From: an uncultured beta proteobacterium
GTDB lineage: Bacteria > Pseudomonadota > Gammaproteobacteria > Burkholderiales > Burkholderiaceae
Reading direction: 5' to 3'
Assembly (NCBI GenBank): GCA_903846025.1
Contig: CAIMZP010000090.1
Span: forward strand, 1 to 37,672
DNA length: 37,672 bases
The position numbers and the translations under genes were made by a program. The number at the start of each line of letters is the position of its first letter. Within the stretch, counting starts at the first letter, position 1. The notes below the pieces were generated by a model that saw nothing but the letters and a program-made list of their open reading frames with translations, searched no databases and was not told the origin of the DNA. Shown in pieces: positions 17,995 through 26,743 of the stretch.

Positions 17995-19284
17995 ATGGAC
18001 ACTTTTTTTGACGACTGGCCCTTTTATGGGCAGGTTGCTCTAGTCCTATTTTTGCTGGCCCTTTCTGGCTTTTTCTCAATGGCCGAAACCAGCATGTTGT
18101 CATCCAATCGCCATCGTTTGCGTGCGATGGCCAATGGTGGCAACGCAGGCGCAGCGCTTGCAGAAAGGCTCTTAAAGCGCATTGATTCGTTGCTATCTGT
18201 TCTGTTGATATCCAACAACTTAATTAATACCGTCTTGCCAATCTTAGTTACTGGTATTGCCTTGCATATTTTTGGCGATAGCGGACTCGTGCTTTCACTT
18301 GCCACTTTAGTAGTTGCTTTACTCATTATTATTTTTAGTGAAATTACTCCAAAGGTCATTGGCGCAGCTTTCCCAGAGAAAATTGCTGCTAACGTGAGCT
18401 GGTTCATTCTGCCACTTACTTTTATTCTCAAGCCATTACTGTGGTTTATTAATAGTTTTGTATCTGGGCTAATGAAAGCATCTGGGCTAGAGGCATCGAA
18501 GGAAAATCGGGCCATGAGCAAAGAAGAGTTACGCAGCCTAGTGCTTGAGTCAAACCGCTTTGTTTCAACTCATCATCGTAATATTTTGCTCAATTTGTTT
18601 AACCTTGAGAATATTTTGGTTGATGATGTGATGACTCCAAGATCCAAGATTGAAGTTCTCGATCTTTCTAGGCCAATTGATGAGGTCATTCAGCAATTGG
18701 AGACCTGTTATCACAATAAACTACCCGTTCGTGACAGCGGTTCAGAACGGATCATCGGTATTCTGTCGGTTAAAAAGACCCTTACTTTACTTGGCAATCC
18801 CGAACTAAACCATCAGGACTTTAGATCGCTGGTAAGCGAACCCTATTTTATTCCTAGCGGCACACCTGTCTTGCAGCAGATGCAGTTCTTTCAAGATAAT
18901 CAACAGCGCTTAAGTCTAGTAGTAAATGAATATGGGGAAGTGCTGGGTTTAGTTACATTTGAAGATATTGTTGAGGAATTAATTGGCGAGTTCACCACCT
19001 CATTTTCAAATTTATCCAATGATCCGCGTTGGTTACCCGATGGCACCTATTTAGCGACCGGCGGAACTTCATTGCGCGATTTGAATCGTTTACTAAACTT
19101 AGATCTCCCATTGGATGGACCACGAACCCTGAACGGCCTGATTCTTGACAAATTGGAGGCTATTCCGGATCACGATGTCAGCGTTCGGATTGCTGGTGTT
19201 GTGATGGAAATTATGCATTTTGATGATCAGGGCATAAAGACCGTCAAACTATATCAACCCGCCAGTGAGCTGAAGCGGTCTTAA
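17995..19284 (+). CDS. CNNM/CorC (HlyC) family transporter with DUF21 and CBS domains
   Basis: A 429-residue inner-membrane protein of the CNNM/CorC family, linked to Mg2+/Co2+ efflux. The DUF21 domain (~10-190) begins ALVLFLLALSGFFSMAETSML and has SLLSVLLISNNLINT and IIIFSEITPKVIG, characteristic of the ion-binding core. A CBS pair follows (~205-330, starting DDVMTPRSKIEV and including VVNEYGEVLGLVTFEDI), then a CorC_HlyC C-terminal domain. I use the ATG at 17995; the open frame extends upstream only to a TTG. Ion specificity is an inference from the family. Confidence 0.9.
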   Translation: MDTFFDDWPFYGQVALVLFLLALSGFFSMAETSMLSSNRHRLRAMANGGNAGAALAERLLKRIDSLLSVLLISNNLINTVLPILVTGIALHIFGDSGLVLSLATLVVALLIIIFSEITPKVIGAAFPEKIAANVSWFILPLTFILKPLLWFINSFVSGLMKASGLEASKENRAMSKEELRSLVLESNRFVSTHHRNILLNLFNLENILVDDVMTPRSKIEVLDLSRPIDEVIQQLETCYHNKLPVRDSGSERIIGILSVKKTLTLLGNPELNHQDFRSLVSEPYFIPSGTPVLQQMQFFQDNQQRLSLVVNEYGEVLGLVTFEDIVEELIGEFTTSFSNLSNDPRWLPDGTYLATGGTSLRDLNRLLNLDLPLDGPRTLNGLILDKLEAIPDHDVSVRIAGVVMEIMHFDDQGIKTVKLYQPASELKRS

Positions 19285-19360
19285 CCAGCACGGATAATGA
19301 TAGTTAGCATAGTCGCCATTTTGTATCTACCTATATTTATAGCCTAGGGTAAATTATTTA

Positions 19361-19861
19361 ATGGGGTCGCAGGAATTAATCTTTTTGATACAAGCCGCCC
19401 TTATAGCCAGTTTAATTTACTTAGCTTATGTCGACTTGAGGAGCTTTCGACTACCAAACCTCATAACATTACCTATTATCTTGACTGGTATTGGGTTTAA
19501 TTGCTTCTCGGATCTGCGCTTTACCGATCCTTGGTCAGCACTATTAGGCGCCTTTTTTGGCTATTCATTTTTGTGGCTTGTAAATTTAATCTACCGCGCC
19601 GTTAAAAATCACAATGGAATTGGCATGGGGGACGCTAAACTGCTAGCCGGTTTAGGAGCTTGGCTTGGTTGCAATAGCCTTCCCGGCATTCTTTTATTTG
19701 CCTCAGTTGCCGGACTAATAGGCGGCATGATATGGCTTAAGTGGAATAAACAAAACCGCCAAAAAGCTTTTCCATTTGGCCCATTTTTAGCCATTGCTGG
19801 CATTATTGCAGTGTTATGGCCTCAACTCGTTTACCCCATCCTGCCAATCAGTCCGATTTAA
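19361..19861 (+). CDS. pilD: Prepilin peptidase (A24) catalytic domain only; N-terminal methylase domain absent
   Basis: A polytopic membrane aspartic peptidase of 166 residues. The two catalytic aspartates are in AYVDLRSFRLPN and GIGMGDAKLLAGLGAWLG, the A24 signature. PilD normally also has an N-terminal ~110-residue N-methyltransferase domain with a Cys tetrad; here the frame is closed by a TAG 18 bases before the ATG and only 76 bp separate it from the preceding gene, so the domain is missing. Its position before coaE and zapD is that of pilD in related bacteria, but no pilB or pilC is present. It may be a remnant or may process other pilin-like substrates. No clear Shine-Dalgarno is seen. 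Confidence 0.8.
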   Translation: MGSQELIFLIQAALIASLIYLAYVDLRSFRLPNLITLPIILTGIGFNCFSDLRFTDPWSALLGAFFGYSFLWLVNLIYRAVKNHNGIGMGDAKLLAGLGAWLGCNSLPGILLFASVAGLIGGMIWLKWNKQNRQKAFPFGPFLAIAGIIAVLWPQLVYPILPISPI

Positions 19862-20502
19862 GCTCCTTAAAGGGCCATATTCCTTTGATTGGCTTAACTG
19901 GGGGCATCGGGTCCGGAAAAACCGCTGTAAGTAATTTACTTGCCGAATTGGGGGCGGGGATAATTGATACAGATCTTATTGCCCATCAAATTACCGCCAC
20001 CAATGGCAAGGCTATTGCTGCAATTGAGAAGCTATTTGGTCCCGAGTTTATAGATTCAGATGGTGCCCTTAATAGAAGTATGATGCGTGCTTTTGTCTTT
20101 AAAAAGCCCGAGGCTAGGGGGCTTTTAGAACAAATAACCCATCCTTTAATTAAAGAAGAAACTGTTAGGCAGGCCTTGGCTTTAGCCAAGACTCACATTC
20201 CTTATCTGGTCTTTGTAGTGCCACTACTACTTGAATCAGGTACGTGGCAAAAACTAATGGACTATCTCGTAGTAGTGGATTGCCCAATAGAAACCCAAAT
20301 TGAGCGGGTGATGCACCGCAATCAGCTCAGCAGATTAGAGGTGGAAAGCATTCTGCAAGCACAAGCAACCCGAGAGGATCGTTTGGCAATAGCCAATACG
20401 GTTATTGAGAATGGGGGTTATTTAGATCAATTAAGGCCCCAAGTTCTCCAGTTGCACCAAAAACTTCTAAAGATTAATAAAGATCTCCACAGTTCGTCAT
20501 AG
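19816..20502 (+). CDS. coaE: Dephospho-CoA kinase
   Basis: Last step of CoA synthesis: phosphorylates the 3'-OH of dephospho-CoA with ATP. GLTGGIGSGKTAV is the P-loop, DTDLIAHQIT the substrate Asp motif, HPLIKEE and FVVPLLLESG the core strands, and R-rich MHRNQLSRLEVESIL the lid. The 228 residues include ~20 extra N-terminal residues because the only nearby ATG lies 46 bp inside the prepilin peptidase gene; a rare start closer to HIPLIGLTGG is possible. The overlap implies co-expression with the peptidase gene. Confidence 0.96.
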   Translation: MASTRLPHPANQSDLSSLKGHIPLIGLTGGIGSGKTAVSNLLAELGAGIIDTDLIAHQITATNGKAIAAIEKLFGPEFIDSDGALNRSMMRAFVFKKPEARGLLEQITHPLIKEETVRQALALAKTHIPYLVFVVPLLLESGTWQKLMDYLVVVDCPIETQIERVMHRNQLSRLEVESILQAQATREDRLAIANTVIENGGYLDQLRPQVLQLHQKLLKINKDLHSSS

Positions 20503-20513
20503 AATATAGCCTT

Positions 20514-21266
20514 GTGATTGTCTACGAATACCCCTTCAACGAATTAGTACGAAGCATGCTTCGGCTGGAGTATTTGTTCGCCCGGTTTAACCACTTTGTG
20601 AGATCTGATGATCCAGAACTCCACCACAATGCGATTGCAATCCTATTTGATCTAGGCGACATTGGTTCAAGGGGGGATATTAAATCCCTATTACTCAAAG
20701 AGTTTGAGCGCCAAAAATATGCCTTAAATGGTTTGAAGACATCGCAAAAAGTTGATCAAGAGGCGCTGACTCAAACTCTATCCCAAATCGATAAAGCTGC
20801 AATCAATATTAATCAATGTGTAGGGAAGCCCAACTCTATCATTACCGAAAATGAGTGGCTCAATGCCATTCGTACACGCTTAAATATTCCTGGTGGAACA
20901 AGTCCAATTGACTTACCTAGCTATCATGCCTGGAAAAATAGTCCCACCACTCAGCGCAGAGAGTTGTTGGAAAAATATATTGCACCACTCTTGCCTTGGC
21001 ATGAAGCTTGTCAAATATTCTTACGTTTACTACGCCAGTCTGGTGAGGCAAAAGAAGTGGTTGCACAACAAGGTGCATTTCAGCAGGCGCCCTCTGGAAA
21101 GGTATATCAGTTAATGCGTATTGCAGTTGAAGATGATTCACTCTTCGCAGAAATTAGCGCCAATAAATATTTACTATCGATCCGCTTCTTGAGGTCTGAT
21201 CGCGATAGAAAGCCTCAGGTTATTCAGGAGGATATTCCATTCAGACTCACACTCTGCCAGCTCTAA
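20514..21266 (+). CDS. zapD: Cell division protein ZapD
   Basis: Binds the C-terminal tail of FtsZ and bundles its filaments at mid-cell. The 250-residue product starts at a GTG and begins MIVYEYPFNELVRSMLRLEYLF, the conserved ZapD N-terminus, with FLRLLRQSG and a beta-rich C-terminus ending DIPFRLTLCQL. It follows coaE by 11 bp in the usual coaE-zapD order. YacG, which often follows, is not present; the next gene is the convergent Nudix gene, overlapping by four bases. Its partner FtsZ is encoded in the same window. Confidence 0.95.
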   Translation: MIVYEYPFNELVRSMLRLEYLFARFNHFVRSDDPELHHNAIAILFDLGDIGSRGDIKSLLLKEFERQKYALNGLKTSQKVDQEALTQTLSQIDKAAININQCVGKPNSIITENEWLNAIRTRLNIPGGTSPIDLPSYHAWKNSPTTQRRELLEKYIAPLLPWHEACQIFLRLLRQSGEAKEVVAQQGAFQQAPSGKVYQLMRIAVEDDSLFAEISANKYLLSIRFLRSDRDRKPQVIQEDIPFRLTLCQL

Positions 21267-21292
21267 GCTAATAGCTCTTTCAGCTTATTGAG
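21259..21292. terminator. Possible bidirectional terminator across convergent zapD and mutT ends
   Basis: GCTC+TAAGCT (21259-21268) can pair with AGCTTA+GAGC (21281-21292) with a 2-base bulge. It spans both stop codons. No T-run follows, so confidence is low. Confidence 0.3.
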
Positions 21293-21679
21293 CATAGGCC
21301 AAGCCGCTGGCAATAGCGGCTCGACACTTGGGCCTTCATTCGAAATCATTTGCCAAGATAACTGCTGACCTTCACACCCAGTCGGGGCTCCGCTCCAGTG
21401 ACGAATCACGCTTACATGAAGGCGTACATAAGCATGAGGATAATCATGCTCAATCACAGTAAGTTCTTGACTCGACTCAATTTCGATTCCTAATTCTTCT
21501 CGTAACTCCCTCTTTAATGCAGCAAAAACCGTTTCCCCTCGCTCAACCTTCCCGCCTGGAACTTCCCAGTAACCAGCATAAGGCTTACCTTCTGGGCGTT
21601 GCCCTAGAAGATAGCGCCCCTCAGAATCCAGCAGGATTCCAGCAGCCACTTCTGTTATGGGGCGATTTTTTTCATTCAT
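21263..21679 (-). CDS. mutT: MutT-like Nudix hydrolase (8-oxo-dGTP diphosphatase family)
   Basis: Cleaves oxidised guanine nucleotides so that they are not built into DNA. The 138 residues contain a complete Nudix box at about 41-63: GGKVERGE followed by RELREELGIEI, preceded by YWEVPGG. This position, next to zapD and the DUF815 gene, is the usual mutT locus in Burkholderiales. It has no fused thiamine-phosphate-synthase domain. The substrate is assigned by family and context only. Confidence 0.9.
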   Translation of the reverse strand: MNEKNRPITEVAAGILLDSEGRYLLGQRPEGKPYAGYWEVPGGKVERGETVFAALKRELREELGIEIESSQELTVIEHDYPHAYVRLHVSVIRHWSGAPTGCEGQQLSWQMISNEGPSVEPLLPAAWPMLNKLKELLA

Positions 21680-21723
21680 CGAAATATTAAATACAGGTAT
21701 CCGTAATTTGTTGGTTATTTCAG

Positions 21724-22068
21724 TTAGCTCATCTGCAACAAAGGCTTTAATTTAGCTTTAATTTGATTTAGATCTGATGTATCGATTTTGGCTTTGAATT
21801 TTGCCTTGCGCGCCTTCCAATCCAGCGACTTAATCTGATCGGCCAACACTGCTGTAAGCACTCCGTCAACTATGGTTGCAACTTCGAATGGGTACCCTTT
21901 AAGCTGAGTGGTCATTGGGCAACAAAGTATCAAACTGGACTTGCTGTTGTAAATTTTGGGACTCAATACAACAGCTGGACGATGTCCAGCTTGCTCATGC
22001 CCTGCTTGTGGGTCGAATTCCAGCCACACTATATCGCCTGAATCAGGTACGTAGGGTGCCTTGGCCAC
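21724..22068 (-). CDS. mazF: MazF-type endoribonuclease toxin
   Basis: A ribosome-independent mRNA interferase of 114 residues, very close to E. coli MazF: YVPDSGDIVWLEFDPQAG, then EQAGHRPAVVLSP with the catalytic Arg, and CPMTTQLKGYPFEV with the catalytic Thr. LADQIKSLDWKARKAK forms the C-terminal core. It starts at GTG, whose G is the last base of the mazE stop (TAGTG), so translation is coupled to the antitoxin. The cleavage motif cannot be read from sequence. Confidence 0.95.
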   Translation of the reverse strand: MAKAPYVPDSGDIVWLEFDPQAGHEQAGHRPAVVLSPKIYNSKSSLILCCPMTTQLKGYPFEVATIVDGVLTAVLADQIKSLDWKARKAKFKAKIDTSDLNQIKAKLKPLLQMS

Positions 22069-22310
22069 TAAAGCATCTCCATACCAATAGGTTGGCCATA
22101 TTTGATTTCAGCATGACAATTTTCAGGGGTGATGCCATTAACTAGACTGTCCAGAGAGTACTCTTTCGGGATCATTGGTTCAATAATCAATTTCCCTTTT
22201 AACACTTGAATACTAACCTCTTGATCTAGGCTAAGGTGCGCCAATTGCATCAAACTGGCACTTAACCGCAGAGCTGGGCTGTTGCCCCATTTTTTAATAG
22301 TTGCTTGCAT
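22068..22310 (-). CDS. mazE: MazE-type antitoxin
   Basis: An 80-residue antitoxin with an N-terminal SpoVT/AbrB-type DNA-binding domain (IKKWGNSPALRLSASLMQ, then EVSIQVLKGKLIIEP) and a C-terminal tail that inhibits MazF (LVNGITPENCHAEIKYGQP). It closely follows E. coli MazE throughout. It is encoded just ahead of mazF. The ATG abuts a 51-bp palindrome that contains the AAGGGA ribosome-binding sequence, consistent with autorepression by MazE or MazEF. Confidence 0.95.
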   Translation of the reverse strand: MQATIKKWGNSPALRLSASLMQLAHLSLDQEVSIQVLKGKLIIEPMIPKEYSLDSLVNGITPENCHAEIKYGQPIGMEML

Positions 22311-22361
22311 GACATTCCCTTAATATGTATCTACAATGTATACACATATTAGGGGAATGTC
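22311..22361. promoter_or_regulatory. 51-bp palindromic operator at the mazE start
   Basis: Arms of 25 bp (22311-22335 and 22337-22361) around a central A match at 22 of 25 positions when one is reverse-complemented. The inner part contains TGTATACA-like sequence and the outer part GACATTCCC/GGGAATGTC. It touches the mazE start codon and must overlap the promoter or leader. Autoregulation is the natural reading. Confidence 0.8.
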
Positions 22362-22365
22362 AATA

Positions 22366-22384
22366 GCCCGCTTAAAATGCGGGC
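22366..22384. terminator. Small GC hairpin between DUF815 gene and mazEF
   Basis: GCCCGC and GCGGGC form a 6-bp stem with a 7-base loop TTAAAAT. It lies past the DUF815 gene and before the mazE operator. There is no T-run; it may aid termination together with the hairpin at 22401-22420. Confidence 0.35.
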
Positions 22385-22400
22385 CTAACTATCAATAACA

Positions 22401-22420
22401 ATTTATGGATACCCATAAAT
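22401..22420. terminator. AT-rich hairpin just past the DUF815 gene stop
   Basis: ATTTATGG and CCATAAAT form a perfect 8-bp stem with loop ATAC, two bases past the minus-strand stop at 22423. TGTTATTG follows on the minus strand. A weak terminator is possible. Confidence 0.35.
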
Positions 22421-22422
22421 AC

Positions 22423-23280
22423 CTAGGCGCGCGAACCTGCCCAATGTTTAGCAAACTGCCAAGCAACACGGCCAGAACGAGAGCCTCGCTCCAAAGCCCA
22501 GACGAGCGCCTCCGCTCTGGCAGCTTCAATTTGCGCATCGCTCAAACCAAAATGACGCAACCAATGGGCAATGATGATTAAATATTCATCTTGCTTTGGT
22601 GGGTAGAAAGAAAGCCAAAGCCCAAAACGCTCAGAAAGAGAAATTTTTTCTTCCACCACTTCGCCTGGATGAATTTCCCCATCATCACTATGCATATAGC
22701 CTTCGTTGTCCTTCATATGCTCAGGCAACAGATGGCGGCGATTTGATGTTGCATAAATCAAGATGTTATCTACCTGCGCAGACACTGAACCATCTAGGGC
22801 CGATTTCATCGCTTTATAGCCAGATTCGCCTTCTTCAAAAGAAAGATCGTCGCAAAAGATAATAAAGCGCTCTGGTCGTTCGGCCAATAATTCTGTGATG
22901 TCAGCCAAATCGGCTAAATGCTCTTTTTCTACCTCGACTAAACGCAAACCCTGACTTGCAAATTCATGAAGGCTCGCTTTAATTAAGGATGACTTACCAG
23001 TCCCTCTAGCGCCAGTGAGCAAAATATTATTTGCTGGTTTTTTCTCAATAAAATGTTTGGTATTGTCACGAATTGCATCCCGCTGTCGATCAATATTTTT
23101 TAAATCTTCGAAGCTAATATCAGATACATGTTTAACTGCTTGCAAAAAACCAATGCTTCCAAAAATACTATCTCGGCGTCTCCACCTAAATGCGGTACTC
23201 AACTCCCATTGCTCTGGAGTCAGTGGTTTTGGTAAGAAGGTGTCTAGATGGCTAAGTAGTTGTTCTAATTTTTCATTCAT
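22423..23280 (-). CDS. DUF815-family AAA+ ATPase (COG2607)
   Basis: A predicted P-loop ATPase of 285 residues and unknown role. Walker A is GARGTGKSSLI (about residues 88-98), Walker B is FIIFCDDLSFEEGE, and IYATSNRRHLLPEHM is a sensor-1-like strand. The C-terminal ALERGSRSGRVAWQFAKHW is a typical DUF815 ending with an Arg-rich stretch. The gene lies 12 bp after argJ on the same strand, the usual neighbour in Burkholderiales. The family is widespread but uncharacterised, and nothing here points to a specific substrate. Confidence 0.88.
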   Translation of the reverse strand: MNEKLEQLLSHLDTFLPKPLTPEQWELSTAFRWRRRDSIFGSIGFLQAVKHVSDISFEDLKNIDRQRDAIRDNTKHFIEKKPANNILLTGARGTGKSSLIKASLHEFASQGLRLVEVEKEHLADLADITELLAERPERFIIFCDDLSFEEGESGYKAMKSALDGSVSAQVDNILIYATSNRRHLLPEHMKDNEGYMHSDDGEIHPGEVVEEKISLSERFGLWLSFYPPKQDEYLIIIAHWLRHFGLSDAQIEAARAEALVWALERGSRSGRVAWQFAKHWAGSRA

Positions 23281-23292
23281 GTTATTTACTTT

Positions 23293-24528
23293 CTATGAGC
23301 GGTAATCAGCATTAATGGAAACATACTCATGAGATAAGTCACATGTCCACATCGTCTGCTGGGCTACGCCACGCCCTAAGTCAATCTTCACCGTAATTTC
23401 TTGGGCCTGCATCACCCGTTGGCCATCTGCCTCCTGATAATCGGGATTACGGCCGCCATCCTTAGCAACCCAGACATCACCAAGCCACATCTGCACGCCA
23501 CTCACATCCAAATCAGGAATTCCTGCATAACCAATGGCCGCCAAAATTCGACCTAAATTAGGGTCGCTAGCAAAAAAAGCGGTTTTGACTAAAGGTGAGT
23601 GAGCGACTGCTTCAGCTACCAAACGGCACTCTACCTCTGTCTTGCCGCCGAGGACTTCAATAGTGATAAATTTAGTAGCGCCTTCACCGTCACGAACAAT
23701 CATTTGCGCCAGCTTTCTAGCCAAGGCAATTAAAGCATCTCGAACTATCCCGTAAATAGGATCTGAAATAGACTTTATCTGCGTAGCAGACTGCCCAGTG
23801 GCCATAATAATGAACGAATCATTTGTCGAGGTATCTCCATCGATGGTGATGGCATTAAAGGATTGATCAGCCACTTCACGCGTCAAGTTACCCAATAAAC
23901 CAGCTGCAAAACCAACATCAGTTGCAATAAACCCCAACATGGTTGCCATATTGGGATGAATCATCCCTGCACCTTTGCAAATACCGGTAAGCGTGACTAT
24001 GCCAGCAGGTGTTTGAACAGTCATTGATGCTGCTTTGGGTTGGGTATCAGTGGTCATGATCGCCTCTGCAGCATCAAACCAGTGGTCCTCATTCAGATTG
24101 GCTACTGCCACTGGTAAAGCAGCAATGATTTTTCCAATCGGTAATGGCTCTAAAATTACACCAGTAGAGAATGGCAGAATTTGCTCTGGATTGAGCTCCA
24201 AATCTTTAGCTAAAGCTACGCAGGTTTTTAAGGCATGTTTCATGCCCTCTGCGCCAGTACCCGCATTGGCATTTCCCGTATTCACTACTAACGCTCGAAT
24301 TTCACCTTTACTGCCATCCCCAGCTAAATGCTCGCGACAAAGCTGGACTGGAGCAGCGCAGAAACGGTTCAAAGTAAATACGCCGGCTACTTGAGATCCA
24401 GGTGCTAAGGTCATCACCAGTAGATCTTTGCGATTAGGTTTTTTAATGCCGGCTTGGGCGATACCCATCTGAAAGCCTTTTACAGGAATCAGCTGGTCTT
24501 TTTGGGGGAGCGGTAGGTTAACTGTCAT
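23293..24528 (-). CDS. argJ: Bifunctional glutamate N-acetyltransferase / ornithine acetyltransferase
   Basis: Recycles the acetyl group between N-acetylornithine and glutamate in arginine synthesis. It is 411 residues and is made as a proenzyme that self-cleaves before the Thr of [14 protein letters not shown], which is present. [12 protein letters not shown] and [13 protein letters not shown] are family signatures, and [11 protein letters not shown] is near the N-terminus. The C-terminus, [18 protein letters not shown], is standard. Whether it also makes acetylglutamate from acetyl-CoA is not visible. It is likely co-transcribed with the DUF815 gene. Confidence 0.97.
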   Translation of the reverse strand: MTVNLPLPQKDQLIPVKGFQMGIAQAGIKKPNRKDLLVMTLAPGSQVAGVFTLNRFCAAPVQLCREHLAGDGSKGEIRALVVNTGNANAGTGAEGMKHALKTCVALAKDLELNPEQILPFSTGVILEPLPIGKIIAALPVAVANLNEDHWFDAAEAIMTTDTQPKAASMTVQTPAGIVTLTGICKGAGMIHPNMATMLGFIATDVGFAAGLLGNLTREVADQSFNAITIDGDTSTNDSFIIMATGQSATQIKSISDPIYGIVRDALIALARKLAQMIVRDGEGATKFITIEVLGGKTEVECRLVAEAVAHSPLVKTAFFASDPNLGRILAAIGYAGIPDLDVSGVQMWLGDVWVAKDGGRNPDYQEADGQRVMQAQEITVKIDLGRGVAQQTMWTCDLSHEYVSINADYRS

Positions 24529-24557
24529 GATCAGATGATTGTAGATGAGGCTTCATC

Positions 24558-24590
24558 AGCAAGCGTTACCGATAAACAGTAACGCTTGCT
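24558..24590. terminator. Perfect 12-bp inverted repeat between molybdenum hydroxylase gene and argJ
   Basis: AGCAAGCGTTAC (24558-24569) and GTAACGCTTGCT (24579-24590) with a 9-base loop. It lies downstream of the minus-strand iorB-like gene and upstream of argJ. No T-run follows, so it may be a factor-assisted terminator or an operator for argJ. Confidence 0.5.
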
Positions 24591-24611
24591 AATTTCGTAA
24601 TGCAGCCAAAC

Positions 24612-26735
24612 TTAGGCTTGAACAGGTAATTCTCTAATGCGCTTTCCAGTAGCTGCGGCAATGGCATTAACTAGCGCTGGCGCTACTAAAGGCACGCCAG
24701 CCTCCCCTAAACCGCCTGGCTTTTCTTGACTAGGAATTAAATGTACCTCGACCACAGGAATCTGATTTTGGCGCAAGCTTGGATAGTTATTAAAGTTATT
24801 TTGTTGCACTTGACCGTTTTTAATAGTGATTTCATTGCTTAAAGCAGCGCCTAAACCATAAATTATGCCGCCAGTTAATTGCGCTCTGGCCTGATCTGGG
24901 TGAATGGTTATTCCACAGTCAGCGACAAAGGTTACTTTTTTAACTGTGGTGCTTGGAACAGATGTATCTAGTTCAACAATACATGCGGTGTAAGTGTCGT
25001 AACACTCCATTTGTGCAACACCAAACTTTTTACTGCCTGCTCTGTAACCAGATTTCTTAACAGCTAATTTTAAAACTGCTTCCGCTCTGGGCTGCTTCTT
25101 TAGAGCAGCTAGGCGATACTCCACTGGATCCTTTCCTGCAGCCTTAGCTGCCTCATCCATAAAACTCTCTAAAGCAAATGCATTAAGGGAATTGCTGACT
25201 GAACGCCAGTAACCCACTCGCACCCCCACCTCTTCTATAACATTGGCTATCTCCAAATTGGGGATGTCATAAGTTAAATTATTGGAGCCCTCGACCATAA
25301 AGGGATCAACGCCATCCTTTACAAACCCAGGAAAAGCCCGAGTAGTGATTGACTGAGACACCATTTTTGCTTTCATGGCATTTAATTGGCCATTAGCCCC
25401 CAAAACTGCATCAATATGATGAATGCTCATAGGGCGATAAAAATCGTGAGTGATGTCGTCTTCTTTTGTCCAAAGCATTTTCACGGGCATACCAGCAGCA
25501 CGTGAAATTTCAGCAGCCTGACGAATGAAGTCTACTTCCAATCTTCGGCCAAATCCACCTCCTAAGAAGGTTGTTTCTATCGTGACATCCTCTGGCTTGA
25601 CTCCAGCTGCAGCGGCAGCAACAGCCTGTCCACCTTGTTGAAATTGAATTGGCCCAATGATTCGGCATTTACCATTCGCTACATCAGCAGAGCAATTTAC
25701 AGGCTCCATAGTCGAGTGAGCCAAGTAAGGGAGAAAATATTGAGCGCTAATTACTTTACCGCTAGAAATAACCTGGTTAGCATCGCCTACCGATTTGATG
25801 ATGGCGCCTTTTTTTGATAATCCGGCCTCTAGCTGTGAGCGTACAAGTTGATTGGACAACATGGCATTGGAGCCTTCATTCCACGTGATCTTGAGGGCAT
25901 CCCTGCCCTTACGAGCAATATAAAAATCTTTAGCTAGTACCGCGACTCCATCTGAAATTTGGACGACCTTAATAACCCCGGGTATTTTTAACGCAGCCGA
26001 GCTATCAACAGAACTTGGTGTGCCACCGATGACAGGGCATTGCGCTAAAGAGGCGATGGCCATTCCTGGAATCTTAACGTCAACTCCATAAACCGCTTTG
26101 CCAGTAATTTTTGCGGGCGTATCCAAGCGTTTCATGGATTCTTTGCCAATAACCATGTAGTCAGCTGGAGACTTCAGGGCTGGTTTTTCTGGTAGCGGCA
26201 ATTTAGACGCATCCATAGCCAACTCACCATAAGTAGCTGACTTACCGCCTGCATGCGTTACCTTGCCATTCATTGCTTTGCATTGATCAACTGAAACATT
26301 CCATCGAGCAGCAGCAGCCTGAACCAAAACTGCGCGAGTGGCCGCACCAGCTGTTCGTAATTTATCAAAACCTTCCCGCACAGAGGAAGATCCACCGGTA
26401 ATTTGACCGCCCAACATAGCGTTGACATAGACAGGGGCCACACCAGCTATTTCAACTTTGATCATTGAAAGAGGGATATTTAATTCCTCAGCAAGTAATG
26501 CGGGCAAAGATGTATAAACGTCTTGTCCCATTTCCGAACGAGCACATATGAGGGTAATTTGATTTTCTGGTGTAATCCTAATCCAAGCATTGGCCAATGC
26601 TGGTTGGTTAGCTTCAGTGGTTACAGCCCCACTTGAGAGTGGGATGTACATACCCACTACAAATGCGCCCGATAGTGCGGCACTTTTTTGAATAAACTGA
26701 CGACGCCCGGCACTTTTTAACGAATTATTTTTCAT
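24612..26735 (-). CDS. Molybdopterin-binding subunit of a periplasmic xanthine-oxidase-family dehydrogenase (IorB-like)
   Basis: Large catalytic subunit (707 residues) of a molybdenum hydroxylase related to isoquinoline 1-oxidoreductase beta. The N-terminus has a twin-arginine-type signal (GRRQFIQKSAALSGAFVVG), so the folded enzyme is probably exported by Tat. FLGGGFGRRLEVDFI and GGQITGGSSSVREGF contact the cofactor, and GLGEAGVPLVAPA holds the catalytic Glu. The Fe-S subunit gene lies 8 bp upstream. The true substrate is unknown; related enzymes oxidise N-heterocycles or aldehydes. AAGGGAAA precedes the ATG. Confidence 0.9.
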   Translation of the reverse strand: MKNNSLKSAGRRQFIQKSAALSGAFVVGMYIPLSSGAVTTEANQPALANAWIRITPENQITLICARSEMGQDVYTSLPALLAEELNIPLSMIKVEIAGVAPVYVNAMLGGQITGGSSSVREGFDKLRTAGAATRAVLVQAAAARWNVSVDQCKAMNGKVTHAGGKSATYGELAMDASKLPLPEKPALKSPADYMVIGKESMKRLDTPAKITGKAVYGVDVKIPGMAIASLAQCPVIGGTPSSVDSSAALKIPGVIKVVQISDGVAVLAKDFYIARKGRDALKITWNEGSNAMLSNQLVRSQLEAGLSKKGAIIKSVGDANQVISSGKVISAQYFLPYLAHSTMEPVNCSADVANGKCRIIGPIQFQQGGQAVAAAAAGVKPEDVTIETTFLGGGFGRRLEVDFIRQAAEISRAAGMPVKMLWTKEDDITHDFYRPMSIHHIDAVLGANGQLNAMKAKMVSQSITTRAFPGFVKDGVDPFMVEGSNNLTYDIPNLEIANVIEEVGVRVGYWRSVSNSLNAFALESFMDEAAKAAGKDPVEYRLAALKKQPRAEAVLKLAVKKSGYRAGSKKFGVAQMECYDTYTACIVELDTSVPSTTVKKVTFVADCGITIHPDQARAQLTGGIIYGLGAALSNEITIKNGQVQQNNFNNYPSLRQNQIPVVEVHLIPSQEKPGGLGEAGVPLVAPALVNAIAAATGKRIRELPVQA

Positions 26736-26743
26736 ATTTTCCC

